Origin: Cytobacillus oceanisediminis
GTDB lineage: Bacteria > Bacillota > Bacilli > Bacillales > Cytobacillaceae
DNA: 64,000 bases
Assembly: GCF_004366035.1 (NCBI RefSeq)
Contig: NZ_SOEE01000007.1
Coordinates: forward strand, 186,001-250,000
Direction of reading: 5' to 3'
The notes under the pieces are model-generated. The model worked only from the letters and a program-made list of their open reading frames with translations, was not told the DNA's origin and did no database searches. Positions 8,487 to 18,725 of this stretch are shown one piece after another (positions within the stretch are counted from its first letter, which is position 1; every line of letters starts with the position of its first letter). The translations under genes and the position numbers were made by a program.

Positions 8487-9836
8487 TTAGACTGCTTTTG
8501 AAGACACAAACGACTTGTTAACCCAGACTCTGGATCTCCAGCGCCATAACATGAGCAATCCTCTAAGCCATTCATCGGCTATAAAAGCGATCCAAATGCC
8601 GGCAAGTCCCAGTCCAAAATGAATTCCAAGGACATAGGAAAGGGTGACGCTTACGCCCCACATGGACAGGATCCCCATATAAACGGGGAATTTTACATCT
8701 CCGGCTGCACGGAGGGAGTTAATGACGACCAAATTAAACGACCTGCCGGGCTCCAGAAGTATAGTCAGAAGAATGAGAATACTGCCAACCTTTATGATGT
8801 CTGGATTAGAAGTGAATATGCCCATCAATTCTTCTGAGAACAAGGAGAAAATAACGGCTGTTCCGAACGAAATCATGATGGCAAGGCGCAGACTTTTCAT
8901 GCACCTTTTATAGGCTGCCTCGTAATCCTTTCCACCTACCATATGGCCTATCAAGATTTGAGTGCCCTGGCTGATGGCGACACTGAAAAGGAAAATGAAC
9001 ATCATAATATTCTGTGCATAAACTTTTGCAGTCAGAGCCTCCGTACCCAGAGCAGCGATGAAAATGGTAATGACCATCTGTGACCCATTATAGGATAAAT
9101 GTTCACCTGCTGAAGGGATACCGATTCTTAAAAGATTTTTGATATGTTTCTTTGGAAAGCGGAAAAGTAAGCGGAACGGAAGCGCTTTTTCTGTTCTTCT
9201 AAGCAGGACAGCGACTGCAGCAGCAAATCCGATCAATCTGCTGATGACAGTGGATATCGCCACTCCTTCTACACCCAGTACAGGGAAACCGAATGGGCCA
9301 AAAATGAATAAGTAATTGCCTATAACATTTAAGATGTTCATCCCGATGGTAATGTACATAACATCTCTGGTAAACCCATAACTTCTGATGATGGCTCCAA
9401 TTGTCATAATTAATGCCTGGACAAAAGAAAAGCCGCCAACGATGACCAAGTAGGCGTTTGCCTGGCTTAAAAGTTCCTCCGGCAAATCCATCGTCCGGAG
9501 CAGCGGTTTGCCTGATACGAATAGAAGGATGCTTAAGATGATCCCAAATACAAGGTTTGCCCCTAAGGAGACAATTGAAATTTCAGAAGCTGTCTTCTTA
9601 TTTTTTGCGCCTAAATTTTGAGCAATAAGGATGGACGTCCCAGTTGCAACAAATCCAAACATGACGATCACGAGCGAAAGGATCTGATTTGACACACCAA
9701 CTGCAGCCACGGATTCATCCGAATATTGCGAGAGCATAAGCGTGTCAGCATTCCCCATAAGCATGTGAAGCAATATTTCTATAAAGATCGGCCAGGTTAA
9801 TGCAAATAATGTTAAGTTTTTCTGGTTCTTAGTCAT
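8487..9836 (-). CDS. yisQ: MATE family efflux transporter (YisQ-like)
   Basis: A 449-residue membrane protein with about twelve hydrophobic helices in two homologous halves, the architecture of MATE cation-coupled drug and toxin exporters. Typical features are an N-terminal helix with WPIFIEILLHMLMGNADT, the half-repeat start LLRIGIPSAGEHLSYNGSQ and GTQILIGHMVGGKDYEAAY in the second half. Position after asnO and on the reverse strand fits B. subtilis yisQ. Substrates cannot be told from sequence. AGGGAG precedes the ATG by seven bases. Confidence 0.88.
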   Translation of the reverse strand: MTKNQKNLTLFALTWPIFIEILLHMLMGNADTLMLSQYSDESVAAVGVSNQILSLVIVMFGFVATGTSILIAQNLGAKNKKTASEISIVSLGANLVFGIILSILLFVSGKPLLRTMDLPEELLSQANAYLVIVGGFSFVQALIMTIGAIIRSYGFTRDVMYITIGMNILNVIGNYLFIFGPFGFPVLGVEGVAISTVISRLIGFAAAVAVLLRRTEKALPFRLLFRFPKKHIKNLLRIGIPSAGEHLSYNGSQMVITIFIAALGTEALTAKVYAQNIMMFIFLFSVAISQGTQILIGHMVGGKDYEAAYKRCMKSLRLAIMISFGTAVIFSLFSEELMGIFTSNPDIIKVGSILILLTILLEPGRSFNLVVINSLRAAGDVKFPVYMGILSMWGVSVTLSYVLGIHFGLGLAGIWIAFIADEWLRGLLMLWRWRSRVWVNKSFVSSKAV

Positions 9837-9900
9837 GGTTAATCTCCCTGTTTGTAATAAGATTCATGTAAATAGGAGGGGCCGGTGACAATTAAAAACG

Positions 9901-9933
9901 AAAAAAGAAAAGCCTTAAGGTATTGCCCTTAAG
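9901..9933 (-). terminator. Terminator for the neopullulanase gene
   Basis: Read on the reverse strand: stem CTTAAGG / CCTTAAG with a six-base loop followed by GCTTTTCTTTTTT, 27 bases beyond the stop at 9960. Confidence 0.8.
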
Positions 9934-9959
9934 AACTTTCCTTATTTCAATCAGGTTTC

Positions 9960-11768
<1,809 letters not shown>

Positions 11769-11856
11769 TCATATAAAAGAAATGAAAATATAGAAGAGAA
11801 ATGAGCATCAATCTTTTAAAATTAATTTTCGCTTAAAAATATTTAGAAAAAAGTAG

Positions 11857-11884
11857 TTGTAAAAGCCCAAAAACCTTGTATAAT
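11857..11884 (+). promoter_or_regulatory. Sigma-A promoter of mdxE
   Basis: TTGTAA and TATAAT separated by 16 bases. Predicted start of transcription is near 11891, giving a leader of about 150 bases with two operator-like sites downstream of the start. Confidence 0.65.
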
Positions 11885-11899
11885 AAAAATTAGAAATTG

Positions 11900-11913
11900 T
11901 GCAATCGTTTTCA
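11900..11913. promoter_or_regulatory. cre-like site downstream of the mdxE promoter
   Basis: TGCAATCGTTTTCA differs by one base from the CcpA cre consensus TGWAANCGNTNWCA. It lies about 10-23 bases after the predicted transcription start, a position where bound CcpA blocks elongation. It could also bind the local LacI protein. Confidence 0.55.
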
Positions 11914-11989
11914 TTAAGCGGTTTCATTGGTTAATAGTTTAAGTGAACGCTCAATTTTTTAGAAATAGAATAAGGCGTTTACACTTTTG

Positions 11990-12003
11990 TGCAAACGGTT
12001 GTA
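11990..12003. promoter_or_regulatory. LacI-family operator in the mdxE leader
   Basis: TGCAAACGGTTGTA, palindromic around CG. Twelve consecutive bases are the exact reverse complement of the operator at 13532-13545. It sits 40 bases before the mdxE start. Confidence 0.65.
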
Positions 12004-12043
12004 CTTTTTGTATTTCTCAACAGATATTAAAGGGGGCAATATC

Positions 12044-13336
12044 ATGAAAAAGTCACTATCTTTCTTTATGATGCTGGTATTAGTGATCGGAATGCTGGCA
12101 GCTTGCGGTCCTCAGCGTGAGGCACAGCCGGAAAAAACAGATAAAGATAACGGCACAGGCGAAAACCAGGCTGAAGAGCCAAAACCGGAAAAATTAGTAG
12201 TTTGGGAAGACACAGATAAAGGCATTGCTTTAAAGCCTGCCATTGAGTCTTTTGAAAAAGAGTATGGAATTAAAGTTGAGTTTAAAGAGTTGGGCATGGC
12301 AGATAAGATCCGTGATCAATTAAGGCTTGATGGACCTGCAGGTAATGCACCTGACGTTGTTACACTTCCTCATGACCAAATTGGCCAGGTTGTAACTGAA
12401 GGTCTTCTTCAGGAAATCCAGGTAGAAGACAGCGTTCTTGATACTTTCACAGAATCATCCATCACTGCTCAGATGTTTGATGGAAAGCTATATGGTCTTC
12501 CTAAAGCAACTGAAACACCAGTTTTCATCTATAATAAAGCATTAATGGAAAAAGCTCCTGAAACAATGGATGAGCTTTATACTCAAGCTAAAGAATTGAC
12601 GACTGGCGGACAGTACGGATTCCTGGCTCTATTCGATAACTTCTATTTCGCGCACGGACCTATTGCTGGCATGGGCGGATATGTTTTCAAGGAAAATGAC
12701 GGTGCATTAGACCGTGAAGATGTAGGTTTAAACAACGAAGGCGCTATTGAAGGTGCTGAGTTCATTCAAAAGTGGTACAGTGAAGGCTTATTCCCTAAAG
12801 GAATCATCGGGGAAAGCGGCGGAGCAGCAATGGATGGCCTATTCAATGAAGGAAAAGCTGCTTCTGTTATGAATGGTCCATGGGCACTTCAAGGCATGAA
12901 GGATGCAGGAATTGATGTTGGAGTTTCTGTTATGCCAAAGCTTCCTAACGGAGAGCCTGTTAAAACATTCATGGGTGTTAAAGGCTGGCATGTAACGGCA
13001 TTCACTAAAAATCCTTATTGGGCAACAAAATTCGTTGAGCATATTACAAATGAAGAAAACTCAAAAATCCGTTTCGAAGCAACTCAGGAAATCCCTCCTG
13101 TAAAATCTCTTATTGAAGATCCTGTAATTGCAGACAATGAAGCTGCAAAAGCAGTTGCAGAGCAATCTCAATATGCTGTTCCAATGCCAAACATTCCTGA
13201 AATGGCTGAAGTTTGGGGACCAATGGCCTCTGCACTTCAAACAATTGCAACAGGAAAAGCGGAGCCAAAGGCAGCACTTGACGATGCAGTAAAAACGATT
13301 AAGACAAATATCGAAACAAATCACCCTGCCAAGTAA
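12044..13336 (+). CDS. mdxE: Maltodextrin-binding lipoprotein of an ABC importer
   Basis: A 430-residue extracellular solute-binding protein, family 1. The N-terminus MKKSLSFFMMLVL ends in the lipobox LAAC with Cys21 as the lipid-modified residue, so it is anchored to the outer face of the membrane. Features of maltose-binding proteins include VVWEDTDKG, the clamp near GGYVFKEN and FMGVKGWHVTAFTKNP. The start at 12044 follows AAAGGGGG; a longer frame from 11987 would hide the lipobox and run through an operator. It is the first gene of mdxE-mdxF-mdxG. The symbol comes from the B. subtilis maltodextrin system. Confidence 0.88.
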   Translation: MKKSLSFFMMLVLVIGMLAACGPQREAQPEKTDKDNGTGENQAEEPKPEKLVVWEDTDKGIALKPAIESFEKEYGIKVEFKELGMADKIRDQLRLDGPAGNAPDVVTLPHDQIGQVVTEGLLQEIQVEDSVLDTFTESSITAQMFDGKLYGLPKATETPVFIYNKALMEKAPETMDELYTQAKELTTGGQYGFLALFDNFYFAHGPIAGMGGYVFKENDGALDREDVGLNNEGAIEGAEFIQKWYSEGLFPKGIIGESGGAAMDGLFNEGKAASVMNGPWALQGMKDAGIDVGVSVMPKLPNGEPVKTFMGVKGWHVTAFTKNPYWATKFVEHITNEENSKIRFEATQEIPPVKSLIEDPVIADNEAAKAVAEQSQYAVPMPNIPEMAEVWGPMASALQTIATGKAEPKAALDDAVKTIKTNIETNHPAK

Positions 13337-13351
13337 ATCTTGACAGACAAA

Positions 13352-13385
13352 GGGCGGTACCTCCCAGGAGGTATTGCCCCTCATT
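13352..13385 (+). terminator. Hairpin terminator between mdxE and mdxF
   Basis: A 13-bp stem (GGGCGGTACCTCC / GGAGGTATTGCCC, two G-U pairs) is followed by TCATTTTTAT. It probably stops part of the transcription so that binding protein is made in excess over the permease. Confidence 0.65.
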
Positions 13386-13400
13386 TTTATATAATGACAA

Positions 13401-13461
13401 AAAAAGCGGAAGGCGCCCGCTTCGGCTTAGACCCCATGGCGCCAGGAGCTAGGAAGTTATC
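13401..13461. repeat. R1 dispersed repeat, minimal inverted copy
   Basis: Read on the reverse strand this 61-bp element begins GATAACTTCCTAGCTCC and ends GCGCCTTCCGCTTTT, the same two ends as the R1 family, with almost nothing between. It lies inside the mdx operon. A small separate hairpin (AGCGGC/GCCGCT, 13499-13514) follows. Confidence 0.55.
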
Positions 13462-13531
13462 TAACTTCATATTTAATACATTCGTATCTTTAAATAGAAG
13501 CGGCAGAAGCCGCTTTCCTGTTCCTCTTTAA

Positions 13532-13545
13532 AGCAACCGTTTGCA
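13532..13545. promoter_or_regulatory. LacI-family operator before mdxF
   Basis: AGCAACCGTTTGCA, nearly the reverse complement of the operator at 11990. Its place 85 bases before mdxF suggests a second regulated start within the operon. Confidence 0.6.
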
Positions 13546-13630
13546 CAAAAAACAGCCGCTATTATTTTGGAAATGAATTATAATGATAGAAAATACTTTC
13601 TCCTATAAAGAAAGGGGAGGCCACAGCCAT

Positions 13631-14914
13631 ATGGACACAAAAAAAATGACATCCAATCATGGAAGAAATGCTGCTCTATTATCCATCCTGCCTGGATTTG
13701 GACAGTTTTATAATAAACAGTTCGTAAAAGGTGCCATATTCTTAATTCTTACGGTTTCGTTCTTTGCAGCATTCTATGACACACTAAATTGGGGATTCTG
13801 GGGACTTATTACACTGGGGGAAATTCCAGTTCTGGATCACTCGATTTTTCTCCTGATCGATGGAATTATCGCACTGATTGTAACAGCATTGGGACTTATC
13901 ATATATGCTTTCAATATTTATGACGCATATAATAATGGAAAAAAGCGTGACTTGGGGCTGAAATTAAACAGTGTCAGAGAACAGTACCACAATCTCCTTG
14001 ATAATGGTTTCCCTTATTTAATGATATCTCCGGGATTTTTTCTCTTAGTTTTCGTAGTTATTTTTCCAATCTTATTCGTAGTTCTTCTTGCATTTACAAA
14101 TTATGATCTATATCATTCTCCGCCTGCCAAACTGGTAGATTGGGTTGGCATCCAGAATTTTATCGATATCTTCAAGCTGGATTTATGGAGAAAAACCTTC
14201 TTTGGCGTAATGGGCTGGACAATAGTCTGGACTTTTGTAGCTACCACTTTGCAGGTAGCTCTGGGTATTTTCCTCGCAATTCTCGTTAACCAGAAGGATC
14301 TTAAGGGGAAAGCGATTATTCGAACAATCCTCATTCTCCCTTGGGCAGTTCCTGCCTTTATATCAATCCTGATTTTCTCAGGGATGTTCAATGAGACATT
14401 TGGTGTGATTAATAAAACGATTCTAGATGCAATAGGCATCGGTCCCGTTCCATGGATGACAGAGGAAAACTGGACACGTTTAGCATTAATTTTCATTCAG
14501 TCATGGCTTGGATTCCCGTTCATTTTTGCCATGACAACAGGTGTTCTGCAGTCCATTCCGGATGAGCTTTATGAAGCTGCAACAGTGGATGGTGCAACGA
14601 TCCTGCAGAAATTCACAAAAATCACCCTGCCGCTGGTTCTTTTTGCAACGGCACCCATTATCATTACTCAGTATACATTCAACTTCAACAACTTTAATGT
14701 TATCTTCTTGTTCAATGGCGGGGGACCGGCCATTCCGGGCCAAAATGCCGGCGGTTCGGATATTCTTATATCCTGGATTTATAAACTGACAATGACTTCT
14801 GCCCAATATGGCAAAGCAGCAGCGGTAACCATGATTCTGTCATTAATCGTCATCACGGTAGCCCTATGGCAGTTTAGAAGAACAAAATCATTCCAAGAAG
14901 AGGATTTGATGTAG
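13631..14914 (+). CDS. mdxF: Maltodextrin ABC transporter permease
   Basis: A 427-residue inner-membrane permease of the MalF type. The N-terminal part has a hydrophobic pair with the pattern LSILPGFGQFYNKQFVKG, seen in Gram-positive MdxF proteins, and the C-terminal transport domain carries the EAA loop (YEAATVDGATILQKFTKIT) that docks on the ATPase. The ATG at 13631 is preceded by AAAGGGGAGG; an open frame from 13583 lacks a ribosome site. It pairs with mdxG two bases downstream. No ATPase gene is in the island, so a shared MsmX-like ATPase encoded elsewhere is expected. Confidence 0.88.
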   Translation: MDTKKMTSNHGRNAALLSILPGFGQFYNKQFVKGAIFLILTVSFFAAFYDTLNWGFWGLITLGEIPVLDHSIFLLIDGIIALIVTALGLIIYAFNIYDAYNNGKKRDLGLKLNSVREQYHNLLDNGFPYLMISPGFFLLVFVVIFPILFVVLLAFTNYDLYHSPPAKLVDWVGIQNFIDIFKLDLWRKTFFGVMGWTIVWTFVATTLQVALGIFLAILVNQKDLKGKAIIRTILILPWAVPAFISILIFSGMFNETFGVINKTILDAIGIGPVPWMTEENWTRLALIFIQSWLGFPFIFAMTTGVLQSIPDELYEAATVDGATILQKFTKITLPLVLFATAPIIITQYTFNFNNFNVIFLFNGGGPAIPGQNAGGSDILISWIYKLTMTSAQYGKAAAVTMILSLIVITVALWQFRRTKSFQEEDLM

Positions 14915-14916
14915 TT

Positions 14917-15759
14917 ATGAGCATGAAGAAAAATAAAATAATCCGGCTGACTTTTTCATATGTAATTATTGCCTTTATGAGCTTTATTGTGATTTATCCG
15001 CTTTTGTGGGTAGTGGGTTCTTCCTTAAATCCAGGCCAAAGTTTGTCGGGATCCACAATGTTTCCTGAAAACCCCACATTAGATCATTACAAATATCTTT
15101 TTGATTCAGATAAGTCCAATTATGTTAAATGGTACTGGAATTCTTTGAAAATAAGTACATTGACAATGATTTTAACGGTTATAACAGTATCCTTCACTGC
15201 GTACTCATTTTCCCGTTACCGCTTTATCGGAAGAAAAAATGGGTTATTAACTTTCCTGATACTGCAAATGATACCCAACTTTGCAGCACTGATTGCCATA
15301 TTTGTATTAGCGACAAGAACAGGTTTAATTGATACACATCTTGGATTGATCCTTGTGTATGTCGGCGGGCAGATTCCAATGAATACTTGGCTGATGAAGG
15401 GCTATCTCGATACGATTCCAAAAGAACTTGATGAATCTGCGAAAATGGATGGTGCGAGCCATCTGCGTGTCTTCTGGCAAATTGTTATGCCGCTCGCAAA
15501 GCCAATTGTTGCGGTAGTTGCGTTATTTTCATTCATTGCTCCTTTTGGAGATTTTATCCTTGCCAGAATTTTATTAAGAACAGATGAAAAGTTCACAATG
15601 GCTGTAGGATTGTATGAAATGGTTGCAAAGCAATTTGGAAATGAATTTACAAAGTTTGCTGCTGGCTCTGTGTTAATTGCCATTCCGATTGCTGCACTGT
15701 TCCTTATGTTCCAAAAATACTTTGTATCTGGTTTGACGGCAGGGGGAACAAAAGGCTAA
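14917..15759 (+). CDS. mdxG: Maltodextrin ABC transporter permease
   Basis: A 280-residue permease of the MalG type with six hydrophobic helices and the EAA-like loop LDESAKMDGASHLRVFWQIVM. It forms the membrane channel with MdxF. The start codon at 14917 lies two bases after the mdxF stop, so translation is probably coupled; an ATG six bases later is an equally good candidate because the ribosome site (AAGAGGA) is weak and distant. It is followed by a hairpin and the alpha-amylase gene. Confidence 0.88.
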   Translation: MSMKKNKIIRLTFSYVIIAFMSFIVIYPLLWVVGSSLNPGQSLSGSTMFPENPTLDHYKYLFDSDKSNYVKWYWNSLKISTLTMILTVITVSFTAYSFSRYRFIGRKNGLLTFLILQMIPNFAALIAIFVLATRTGLIDTHLGLILVYVGGQIPMNTWLMKGYLDTIPKELDESAKMDGASHLRVFWQIVMPLAKPIVAVVALFSFIAPFGDFILARILLRTDEKFTMAVGLYEMVAKQFGNEFTKFAAGSVLIAIPIAALFLMFQKYFVSGLTAGGTKG

Positions 15760-15783
15760 TCTTAAAGGGCTGAAACTTTACTG

Positions 15784-15824
15784 GCCGCTGCAGCCTGCGA
15801 TCTGGATTGCAGTCTCTCAGCGGC
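15784..15824 (+). other. Inverted repeat between mdxG and the amylase gene
   Basis: GCCGCTG and CAGCGGC enclose a 27-base region that itself can pair (CTGC...GCAG). No T run follows, so it looks like an mRNA processing or stability element rather than a terminator. Confidence 0.45.
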
Positions 15825-15848
15825 TTGAAAAATGAAGGAGGAGCGGCG

Positions 15849-17387
15849 ATGAAAAAAGGAATCATAACCTTCATCTTAATCCCGTTTCTTCTTTTTTATG
15901 CCCTGCCGGCAGGAGCAGCTGAAAAAGAAGAGCGTAAATGGCAAGATGAAACTTTTTATTTCTTAATGGTTGACCGATTTAGCAATGGAGATCTAAATAA
16001 TGACTTTAAGGTCGATGTTCAGGACTCAAAAGCATATCATGGCGGAGATTTTAAGGGGATTACAGAACGCCTGGATTATATTAAAGATATGGGTTTTACA
16101 GCAATTTGGCTGACTCCCGTTTTCGATAATGAAGAGAAGGGCTATCACGGTTACTGGATTAAAGATTTTTATAACACGGAAGAGCACTTTGGCACAATGG
16201 ATGAATTCAAGAAGTTAGTCCAGGAAGCCCACAAAAGAGATATGAAAGTGATTTTGGACTTCGTAGTAAACCATGTGGGCTCCAATCACGAATGGGTTAA
16301 TGACCCCGGGAAAAAGGATTGGTTCCATGAAAAACAAGATGTCATGAACTGGACCAATCAAGCGGAGATTGAAAATGGCTGGATTTATGGTCTCCCTGAT
16401 TTAAAGCAGGAAAACCCTGAGGTACAAAACTATTTAATTGATGCAGCAAAGTGGTGGATCGAAGAAACGGATATTGATGGATATCGTCTTGATACTGTAA
16501 AGCATGTTCCAAAATCATTCTGGACCGAATTCACCAAAAATGTAAAGTCAGTCAAAGAAGACTTTTATTTGCTGGGGGAAGTTTGGTCGGATGACCCAAA
16601 ATATATTGCTGAATATGAAAAAACAGGGATAGACGGCTTTGTTGATTATCCTTTAAATGATCATTTAAGAACTGCCTTTGCAGAGCCTGACAAGTCGTTA
16701 AGCTGGCTTTTTACAAACTGGGACCGAAATAAGGCATTTTATGAAAATCCCTATCTAATGGGAAGCTTCATGGATAATCATGATACTGTCAGGTTCACCC
16801 GTGATGCTATCACAAAAAATCATCATCCGGGACCAAGGTGGAAACTAGCCTTAACATACATGTATACCACACCTGGGATTCCGATTGTCTATTATGGAAG
16901 CGAAATAGCTATGGATGGCGGAGAGGACCCTGACAACCGCAGACAAATGGATTTCCGAACAGATAAAGAACTGATTGATTATATCTCAAAACTTGGGGAA
17001 GTGAGGCAATCGCTGCCATCTTTAACAAGGGGAGACATGGAACTGCTGGAGGAAAGGGACGGTTTTGCCGTTTATAAACGGACTTACGAAGATGAAACAA
17101 CGGTTATTGCGATCAATAATTCAACAAAGTCACAGAAAGCTGTGCTGGATTCCTCACAATTAGAAGAAGGAAAAGAGCTTCGCGGCATGATTGCTGATGA
17201 TCTCATCCGAGGTAAAGACGGAAAATATGAGATGATCATTGACCGTGAAGAGGCTGAAGTATATGTTCTGGCAGAAAAATCGGGATTGAATATTCCGCTG
17301 ATTGCAGCTCTCGCAGCAGTTTATTCAGCCTTTATGATTTTTATCTATCTTTTATGGAAGCGGTCAAAAAAGAAGAAATCCGAGTAA
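15849..17387 (+). CDS. Secreted, membrane-anchored alpha-amylase (GH13_45-like)
   Basis: A 512-residue extracellular amylase. The start has a Sec signal peptide (MKKGIITFILIPFLLFYALP then AGAA), the catalytic barrel holds Asp215 (GYRLDTVKH), Glu244 (LLGEVW) and Asp312 (DNHDTVRF), and the end (about 485-512) is a hydrophobic helix followed by KRSKKKKSE, a stop-transfer anchor. Adjacent Trp202-Trp203 before the nucleophile strand and LPDL in region V are features described for the GH13_45 group of Bacillus amylases. AAGGAGGAG precedes the ATG. Held on the cell surface, it would release maltodextrins directly to MdxE. Confidence 0.87.
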   Translation: MKKGIITFILIPFLLFYALPAGAAEKEERKWQDETFYFLMVDRFSNGDLNNDFKVDVQDSKAYHGGDFKGITERLDYIKDMGFTAIWLTPVFDNEEKGYHGYWIKDFYNTEEHFGTMDEFKKLVQEAHKRDMKVILDFVVNHVGSNHEWVNDPGKKDWFHEKQDVMNWTNQAEIENGWIYGLPDLKQENPEVQNYLIDAAKWWIEETDIDGYRLDTVKHVPKSFWTEFTKNVKSVKEDFYLLGEVWSDDPKYIAEYEKTGIDGFVDYPLNDHLRTAFAEPDKSLSWLFTNWDRNKAFYENPYLMGSFMDNHDTVRFTRDAITKNHHPGPRWKLALTYMYTTPGIPIVYYGSEIAMDGGEDPDNRRQMDFRTDKELIDYISKLGEVRQSLPSLTRGDMELLEERDGFAVYKRTYEDETTVIAINNSTKSQKAVLDSSQLEEGKELRGMIADDLIRGKDGKYEMIIDREEAEVYVLAEKSGLNIPLIAALAAVYSAFMIFIYLLWKRSKKKKSE

Positions 17388-17507
17388 TTTTGGCATTAGA
17401 GCCGCCCCTTCTTCCTATTCCTGTTAACTGTTTAAAAAAGGAAAGAAAATCAAACCTGTTTTGATTATAATATTAATAACAGAGACCTCACGGAGAGGGT
17501 GATTCTA

Positions 17508-18554
17508 TTGGCAGTCACAATTAAAGATGTAGCAAAGATGGCAAAAGTTGCGCCATCTACTGTTTCAAGGGTAATTGCCAACAATCCTCGCATCAGCGAG
17601 AAAACCAAGCAAAAAGTCAGGGAGGCAATGGAACAATTAGGATACCATCCGAATTTTATTGCGCGAAGCCTTGCTAGCCAATCAACACGCGCAATTGGGC
17701 TGATAATGCCCAGTTCTACGGATGTAGTATTTCAGAACCCCTTCTTTCCAACTGTCCTTAGGGGCTTGAGCGAGGGAGCGCATGAAAGGCATTATGCCCT
17801 CCATATGACAACCGGGAAAACAGATGATGAGATCTATGAAGGTGTTGTCCAGATGGTACAGGGCGGCCGGGTAGATGGAGTGATATTGCTGTATTCAAAA
17901 GTGGAGGATAAAGTTCTGGCCTTCCTAAAGGATAGGGATTTCCCATTTGTTGTTATAGGCAAGCCTTTTTCAGACGAAGAAGAAATCACTTACGTGGATA
18001 ATAATAATTTCCGTGCAGCCAAAGAAGTAACGGAATACTTGATTAAGCTAGGCCACGAGCAAATTGCGTTTGTCGGCGGAAACTTGAATCTAACCGTTAC
18101 TGTTGAACGGCTTCTAGGCTATGAAAAAGCATTAAGGGATTCTGGCATTCAGCTGGTAAATGAATATATTGTTCATGAAGAATTCTTAAAAGAAGGAGGC
18201 CAGGAAGCTGTCAGAGGACTCATTTCCTTGAAAAAACCTCCAACCGCCCTTGTGGTTGCTGACGACTTAATGGCATTGGGTGTCCTGAATACGCTGGATG
18301 AAATGGGTATAAGAGTTCCTGAAGATATATCTATCATCAGCTTTAATAATGTGCTTCTGGCTGAAATGTCCAGGCCTCCTCTAACTTCTGTTGATATCAA
18401 TATATTCGATCTGGGATTTGAATCTGCCCGAAGCCTTATATACAGAATTGAAAACCCGCGGGAGCCTGTAAAACGAATTATTATTCCCCATAAAATTGTA
18501 AAACGCTGCTCATGCAGCAGCCCGAAAACTGAAGAACCACAGATTCTATCATAA
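17508..18554 (+). CDS. LacI-family transcription regulator of the maltodextrin island
   Basis: A 348-residue repressor with an N-terminal helix-turn-helix (VTIKDVAKMAKVAPSTVSRV), hinge helix (NFIARSLASQ) and a periplasmic-binding-protein-like sensor domain that should bind maltose or maltodextrin. The TTG at 17508 is chosen because GGAGAGG lies nine bases upstream; a GTG at 17499 would touch that site. Three palindromes of the type TGCAANCGNTTGCA in the island are its likely operators (inference). Best compared with MalR/YvdE. A strong terminator ends the unit. Confidence 0.87.
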   Translation: MAVTIKDVAKMAKVAPSTVSRVIANNPRISEKTKQKVREAMEQLGYHPNFIARSLASQSTRAIGLIMPSSTDVVFQNPFFPTVLRGLSEGAHERHYALHMTTGKTDDEIYEGVVQMVQGGRVDGVILLYSKVEDKVLAFLKDRDFPFVVIGKPFSDEEEITYVDNNNFRAAKEVTEYLIKLGHEQIAFVGGNLNLTVTVERLLGYEKALRDSGIQLVNEYIVHEEFLKEGGQEAVRGLISLKKPPTALVVADDLMALGVLNTLDEMGIRVPEDISIISFNNVLLAEMSRPPLTSVDINIFDLGFESARSLIYRIENPREPVKRIIIPHKIVKRCSCSSPKTEEPQILS

Positions 18555-18584
18555 AAAGGGAAGCCTGGTGCAGGCTTCCCTTTT
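18554..18584 (+). terminator. Terminator after the LacI-type gene
   Basis: A perfect 14-bp stem (AAAAGGGAAGCCTG / CAGGCTTCCCTTTT) with a three-base loop, overlapping the stop codon. Confidence 0.92.
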
Positions 18585-18589
18585 GTTTA

Positions 18590-18722
18590 TCCCAGTCTAA
18601 CGTGAGTAAGACCCCCATTGCAAGACGCAGAGGAATCATTGGGAATTAACTGCCTGTATAGGCCCGATTGGTTCAATTAACAATCAGAGGGGGTTAATTT
18701 GACCCCCTCTGATTAAAGTTCC
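18590..18722. repeat. R2 dispersed repeat, copy C
   Basis: Contains AGTAAGACCCCCATT, GAGGAATCATTGGGAAT, TGCCTGTATAGGCCCGATTG and TTAACAATCAG, ending in a perfect 12-bp hairpin AATCAGAGGGGG / CCCCCTCTGATT (18682-18693 and 18703-18714) and then AAAGTT. It fills the gap between two convergent genes and could terminate transcription from either side. Confidence 0.75.
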
Positions 18723-18725
18723 GCT

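Noticed and set aside
13340-13531. Forward open frame between mdxE and mdxF
   Set aside because: It consists of the intercistronic terminator, the R1 element and a hairpin; no coding character.
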